This document shows, piece after piece, positions 1 to 64,000 of a stretch of DNA of 64,000 nucleotides. The position numbers and the translations under genes are program-made. Source of the stretch: Thamnaconus septentrionalis (taxonomy: Eukaryota > Chordata > Actinopteri > Tetraodontiformes > Monacanthidae); contig CM020501.1 in the NCBI GenBank assembly GCA_009823395.1, positions 32,710,493 through 32,774,492 of the forward strand, written 5' to 3'. The notes beneath the pieces are model-generated. The model did no database searches. It worked only from the letters and a program-made list of their open reading frames with translations, and had not been told where the DNA came from. The stretch's first letter is position 1. Each line of letters opens with the position of its first letter.

Positions 1-8596
<8,596 letters not shown>

Positions 8597-9519
8597 TGCT
8601 CGGCTGCCTCTTGGCACATTTCTTTGATGATGTGATGATGAGTCGTTCCGATCAAACTATTTCCATCTGCACTTGTGATCGTCACCGCACTCTTCTCCTA
8701 GATCCGTCGCTCTCTGTTTTAATGTTGTTTTTCTGTTTGCATGGTTAAAAACCAACCCATGAAGCTGATTTAAGAATTCATTTGTCTTTAAACATGTTTT
8801 TTCAGGTTATGGGTGATTTGATTTTTTTTTTTATTGAAATTCCTACTTTGCTCACAAAAGTTCATCCCATGTGTCTGCATCATCACATTTCTATAATTAT
8901 GAGCACAACAACAGCGCAGTGCTCATTCACAGCGAAAAGATTCCAATCCCGACCCGGGTCTTTTTGTTTCTGTGTGGGAGTTTGCATGTCCAACATGTGT
9001 CTGTGTGGCTTCTGCCCAGGTACTCGGCTTCCTCCCGCAGTCCGACGACGTGCGCGTCAGGCTAACTGGCTAACTTTAAAACATTTTCTACAGTCATGAA
9101 TGATGAAGCGCGATGCGGTTGTCTTTGGGATGACCCTGTACACAACCCTTGCCCAGGTGTAGCCCAGCCTTCACCTCTCAGACAGCCACCATAGACTCCA
9201 GCCAGCCCTCCCATCCCCTCCCCCACCCACCCAACCCAACCCACCCACCTAGTTTGAGTGTGAATAAGCGGAGATAGAAAATGGGTGGATAAATATATCT
9301 ATATTTATACTGAAGAGAAGCATTAGCTGCTAATGAGCCATGCTGAGGATGAATAATGGCTTCCTTTTCTTTCTCCTCCTTGCTGGCTATTATTATCATC
9401 ACTAGCCTTTTCGCTGTCCCTTATAAAGGTAACAGGGGATGTTGAAGTAATGCAATTGCCTAAATGCTTTTATTGGACTGAGCAACTTGTACATTTTGTA
9501 CATACTGTTGTAGACTGTA

Positions 9520-9557
<38 letters not shown>

Positions 9558-12016
9558 GTCAAAACGCTTCAAACGTTGAGTCCAGATGTGTCAGATAAAC
9601 AGCCTGGTCATTGGATGACACACACACACACACACACACGCACAAACAGTGTGTGTGTTCATACCAAGTGAAATCATGTTTGCCTTTCAAGGCCATGCTC
9701 TTGATGTTTGCTCTTCTGAGAGGGTCAGTGTTTGGTCAGTGTGGAGGTGGTGGTCTGCAGCTCCGCACCGCCCGACTCGTCTCCCAGTCGCCCGTCACTT
9801 TATCCAGCTCACGTGCGAGTTGCCATGCCAAGATATTAAACAGCCGTGCACGTGTGTATGTGACCATTCTGGAGTGTGAAGGCTTTCTTTTAGTGAGCGT
9901 CACCACATAAGTATTGCCGGACTGTTTCCCTGCAACCCAGCAACCCAGCAATGGACTTCAGTTTTTCATTCATTGTCACTGATCAATCTACTGGTTATTA
10001 TTATTGTTTTTTTGTTTGTTTTTTTATCATTGTCATTCCTATTTTCCCTCCCGTTGTCACAAAAGATGCAATAATGTGGCCTGAGATCTTCGGTCTCATG
10101 TAGTTGGACTATTTCACCACAGGGTTTATTTAGCCTGACCAATTGAATCATCCCTGCCTCCTTGAGGGTTTACGATTAAAGTCACGTCTGTTAAAACTGG
10201 AGTAGTCGATGGTCGTTATTGGTCACACGATGTGTTTTTCTTCTATTAACGTCAGACTCCCGTTAGAGTAAGTTTTCTTTTCCTTATCACCACAAGAGGG
10301 CGACGTTGCTTAAAAAAGCAGATAAAAGACCAGCGCTGCTGTTGCCAGTCGGGGTTTTTTTTTTTTTATTTTGAAATTGTATTTCACGAACTGAATCTGC
10401 AGCAGCTGAACGTGTTTTATTACAGTTTCAGGTACTCAATTACAAAGCAATACGGTCATCCAAATAGGAACACTTTCCTGTTGCATCTCTTTCTGAGTAC
10501 TAAATTATAAGAGACATTTCAACTGAGCATCGGGAAATCAGTTTTGTCCATCATCATAGATTCCAAAGCTTATCAAACTGTCAAGTAGAATAAAATTTCT
10601 AGTATGAACGTCTGCAGTTCCCTCCCCCAGGTCATCGCTGGCTGTGAAACTCGTAATGTACGCATGCTTGTGCATGTGTGTGTTTACAGTGAACACATTC
10701 GACTGACCTCTTTGACCTGGTTAACATGCAGTTATGTGCAATAATACAATACCGTCTTCAACGTGTTCTTCAAAGAAACAGCAGGGACATCGTAGCAACA
10801 CAGGTCGTGAGGAAAATGTCTGCGGTTGAAAGCGTCGATGCGTCGCCACCAATTCATTTCTCGTGTATGGATTCCTCGTGCACAAACTGTAGGCACGTAT
10901 GTAGACGTGTGGTGGGCAATAAGTGGGCTTAATCGCGAGGATTGATTTAGACACTGTTACATAACAAGACTTTGCATCTGCAATGCAAATCCATAAACAG
11001 ATTTGCACCTCGAGGTTCTCATTTTCTATTAATGAATATGCAACTGATAAGCAGTTCAGTCTCCAAAGAGTCGCCCACGGGGCGTTTTTACTCGAGCCAT
11101 GTTTTGTTTTTATGTTTTAATTACCATTAGACTGTGAGAGGTAAATGTCGATCGCAAGTCTAGATCAGCTCTCTTTATAACTTAGTCAAGCATGTTGTCA
11201 TTTGATTTTCTGATGCCTGACCGTGGACAGCTTCCACATTCCTTTTTGAAAGACCAAAAAAAAGGGGGAAACACTGCATGAAATCCTGTAATAAAATGAC
11301 TTTTTTCTTTTTTTTTTTTTTTTACAAGACAATCTCTGATCGTCCTACAGCATTCTACCCTGCCATCAGATAATTTCTAGTCGTAAATGGCCTCCACCCA
11401 ACTATTAGGTTTGTTTGATGTTGCTCCGGGTAATAGCTAGGTGTTAGTCTGGAAGCTCGTCATTGAAGTTATTGTTGCAGCGAGCAGACCTGCGGGGGAA
11501 CAGATTATAGTCCCTAAATCAAGCTGGAATGTAATAGTGTTGAACACTGCCTCCAGTGTGGCCATTTAAATGTCACTGAGACTGTGCGCGAGCTGCTGTG
11601 ATAGATTTAATTCATAACTTAAAACTGAAACAATTTGTGTCTTGTGATGTCGCAGATTCAACTCCATGACAAAAACACACCATTACCTCAATCAGGGAAG
11701 AACAAAATATTGAAAATGCTAGCGATTAAACATTCTGCTTTGTAGCGTGTGGGTTTTGTGGGTTTTTTTTAAAAGCCTCTTCAAATTTCACATGATTTTG
11801 GATTCATGGAGTTTTGCAACTATTAAGGCTAACATCCAGTGCCCCTCCCTTTTATTTAGGGCTTTCTTCCACTGGGTTGAGGGTTGAGGGTGTAGCATTA
11901 CAGAATGTGCTCTTAAGACCAAGTGATTCCTGATTTGGTTCCTTTCTGTTGATAAAATGTCTCAATAAATTGTCTTTTATTCTACCCACCAGCTTGCTTT
12001 GGTTATTCTCAAACAG
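8597..12016 (+). other. rhot1 3' UTR and intergenic DNA
   Basis: No coding exon recognised. The 3' UTR end is not clear: no AATAAA stands out soon after the stop, while ATTAAA variants occur at 9835-9840 and 10175-10180. The stretch holds an L2-type repeat tail (about 9110-9300), an (AT)n plus poly-T run (about 9518-9557) and a (CA)n run (about 9618-9639). Nothing else supportable is seen from 10200 to 12016. Confidence 0.5.
9110..9300. mobile_element. L2-like LINE 3' tail fragment
   Basis: Degenerate match to the familiar fish L2 tail: 'gaccctgtacacaacc', 'gcccaggtgtagccc', 'agactccagcc', ending 'aataagcggagatagaaaatgggtggat'. No ORF survives. Confidence 0.6.
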
Positions 12017-12429
12017 CAGAGCTGGCAAATGTATCCACATTCTGTACTTAAGTAAAAGTATGGATACTTGTGTAAAAATACTCTGGTTATAAAGTTAAAA
12101 GTACTGATTCAAATATTGTTGCTTCAGTCAAGGTAAGAAAGTACTGGTTCTGAAATGTACTTAAGTAAGTTTTTTTTTGCTATTAATGAAACTTCATTCG
12201 CTGATAATTTTACAAAAATGAAAAGATTGTAAACAGTTTTGCTACTCTGAATACAAATGTTTTTTGTTTTTTTGTTCTACTACAGCACAACCAAACTGTA
12301 ATAGGCAGTTGTGGCCAATAAGCCACCAGTGGATACTTACACTATTAATAACAATAACCAATCTTATTCTCTACATAATAATAAGTGAATCACTCTGAAG
12401 TATTTGTACTTGGTGACTTCCCACCTCTG
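12017..12429. mobile_element. 'aagtac'-type MITE, copy 2
   Basis: Starts cagagctgg and ends ccacctctg (near-complementary ends). Inside are 'tgtacttaagtaaaagta' and 'attaataacaataaccaat', shared with the copies at 5380-6478 and 32982-33630. A clean target duplication is not evident (flanks tcaaacag and tcaggctg). It sits about 40 bp upstream of the first GC box of the rhbdl3 promoter region. Confidence 0.6.
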
Positions 12430-12439
12430 TCAGGCTGAG

Positions 12440-12695
12440 AGTACCCCTGGGTGGCTATAGCCTGGTGACCCCGCCCCCCTCCTCCCCGCTGTCAATCAAA
12501 CACCTCCCTTCCACCCCCACTCCCAGCATCCCTCTCCTCATCTCCTCATCCCCTGGAAGAGAGTCCCGGCAGCTCCGGGAAGCCCAGTCATCCATCCCAG
12601 CAGCGGACCCAGCCAGGCGCTCCGCCCACCCGTGTCAGCTTCCCAGTCGGCGAGAGGCGGCAAGAGCAGACGGTCGTTCCCCGCCACCGCCACCA

Positions 12696-12735
<40 letters not shown>

Positions 12736-12790
12736 CGCCGCGTTCACGCCTGCGTCGCGACGCCTGCTCTCGGACGACAGGGAGCCCGGG

Positions 12791-12841
<51 letters not shown>

Positions 12842-13017
12842 AGAGGCAGGCAGTCCCGCCGACTCGCAAGGAACCGCGACGCGCCGAAAAATGTGAACTT
12901 GCCCGGACTCCGTGCGACTGCGAGTCGAGTTCCGCCGACTCACTTGGAACTATGTGAAGTCATCCCCACCGGGGTCGGGGGTGGAATTCGAACAGCTGCT
13001 GCTCCCGGCGGGCTTCC
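12440..13017 (+). promoter_or_regulatory. rhbdl3: CpG-rich promoter and 5' UTR region of rhbdl3
   Basis: Base composition turns GC-rich with many CpGs just upstream of the rhbdl3 start, with a GC-box-like stretch near 12470 (ccccgcccccc). No TATA box is convincing. The segment also carries a (CA)n run (about 12698-12733) and a (CAGG)n run (about 12789-12840), which probably fall in the 5' UTR or core promoter. The transcription start cannot be fixed from sequence. Confidence 0.5.
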
Positions 13018-63840
<50,823 letters not shown>

Positions 63841-64000
63841 CTCACTCGCTAGAGGCCGGAACAGGTCGCCGTTCCCACTTTATTCCTCCCGCAGTAACAT
63901 CTCGGCCACCTGGGCTAAAACAAGTCACATCAGCTTCCAACATCTAGCGCTCCGATGAGGGGAGACACCCGGCTTCTGCTGCGATCACACCTTTTTTCAA
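63841..64000 (+). other. rhbdl3: rhbdl3 3' UTR, truncated by window end
   Basis: Follows the stop codon. No polyadenylation hexamer is seen before the window ends. Confidence 0.6.

Noticed and set aside
8941..9061. Possible further rhot1 exon with Cys-rich translation (SNMCLCGFCPG)
   Set aside because: Lies after the stop of the last coding exon, so it cannot extend the protein; it resembles the cassette exon only in Cys content.

Overview
This window is vertebrate nuclear DNA, almost certainly from a teleost fish. Short exons with GT/AG splice sites are spread over tens of kilobases. CA/GT microsatellites are very dense. The repeats are of fish type: L2 LINE 3' tails, hAT, piggyBac-, Harbinger- and Tc1-like MITEs, and an RTE LINE relic. 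No prokaryotic gene organisation, CRISPR array or operon is present. Identifications rest on my recognition of the protein families and of their human counterparts; no database search was run.

Two genes lie head to tail on the + strand. (1) Positions 551-8596 hold the 3' two thirds of rhot1 (Miro1), the mitochondrial Rho GTPase. The window enters at the G5 box of the N-terminal GTPase. It then contains both EF hands, the C-terminal GTPase, a 123-nt in-frame cassette exon coding a cysteine cluster, and the tail anchor. (2) Positions 13018-63840 hold the complete coding set of rhbdl3, an EF-hand rhomboid-family intramembrane serine protease. It has nine exons, including a 24-nt microexon (exon 2) and a 30.5-kb second intron. 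The catalytic Ser and His codons and the HxxxxHxxxN motif are present.

Layout: 1-550 rhot1 intron; 551-8596 rhot1 exons and introns (piggyBac-like MITE, nested hAT insertion); 8597-12440 3' UTR and intergenic DNA; 12440-13158 CpG-rich promoter and exon 1 of rhbdl3; 13674-44217 intron 2, repeat-rich with no supportable gene; 44218-63840 the remaining rhbdl3 exons; 63841-64000 the start of its 3' UTR.

The RHOT1-RHBDL3 neighbourhood matches human 17q11.2, and the paralogous pair RHOT2-RHBDL1 sits at human 16p13.3. The most notable observations are these: a one-nucleotide phase mismatch between rhbdl3 exons 6 and 7, where the exon 6 donor abuts a GT microsatellite; a 24-nt microexon with a (CT)n tract followed by UGC, the architecture of SRRM4-type neural microexons; a Cys-rich rhot1 cassette exon with a weak donor followed by a U-rich tract; and several transposon insertions with readable target-site duplications. 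I found no convincing wholly new system.
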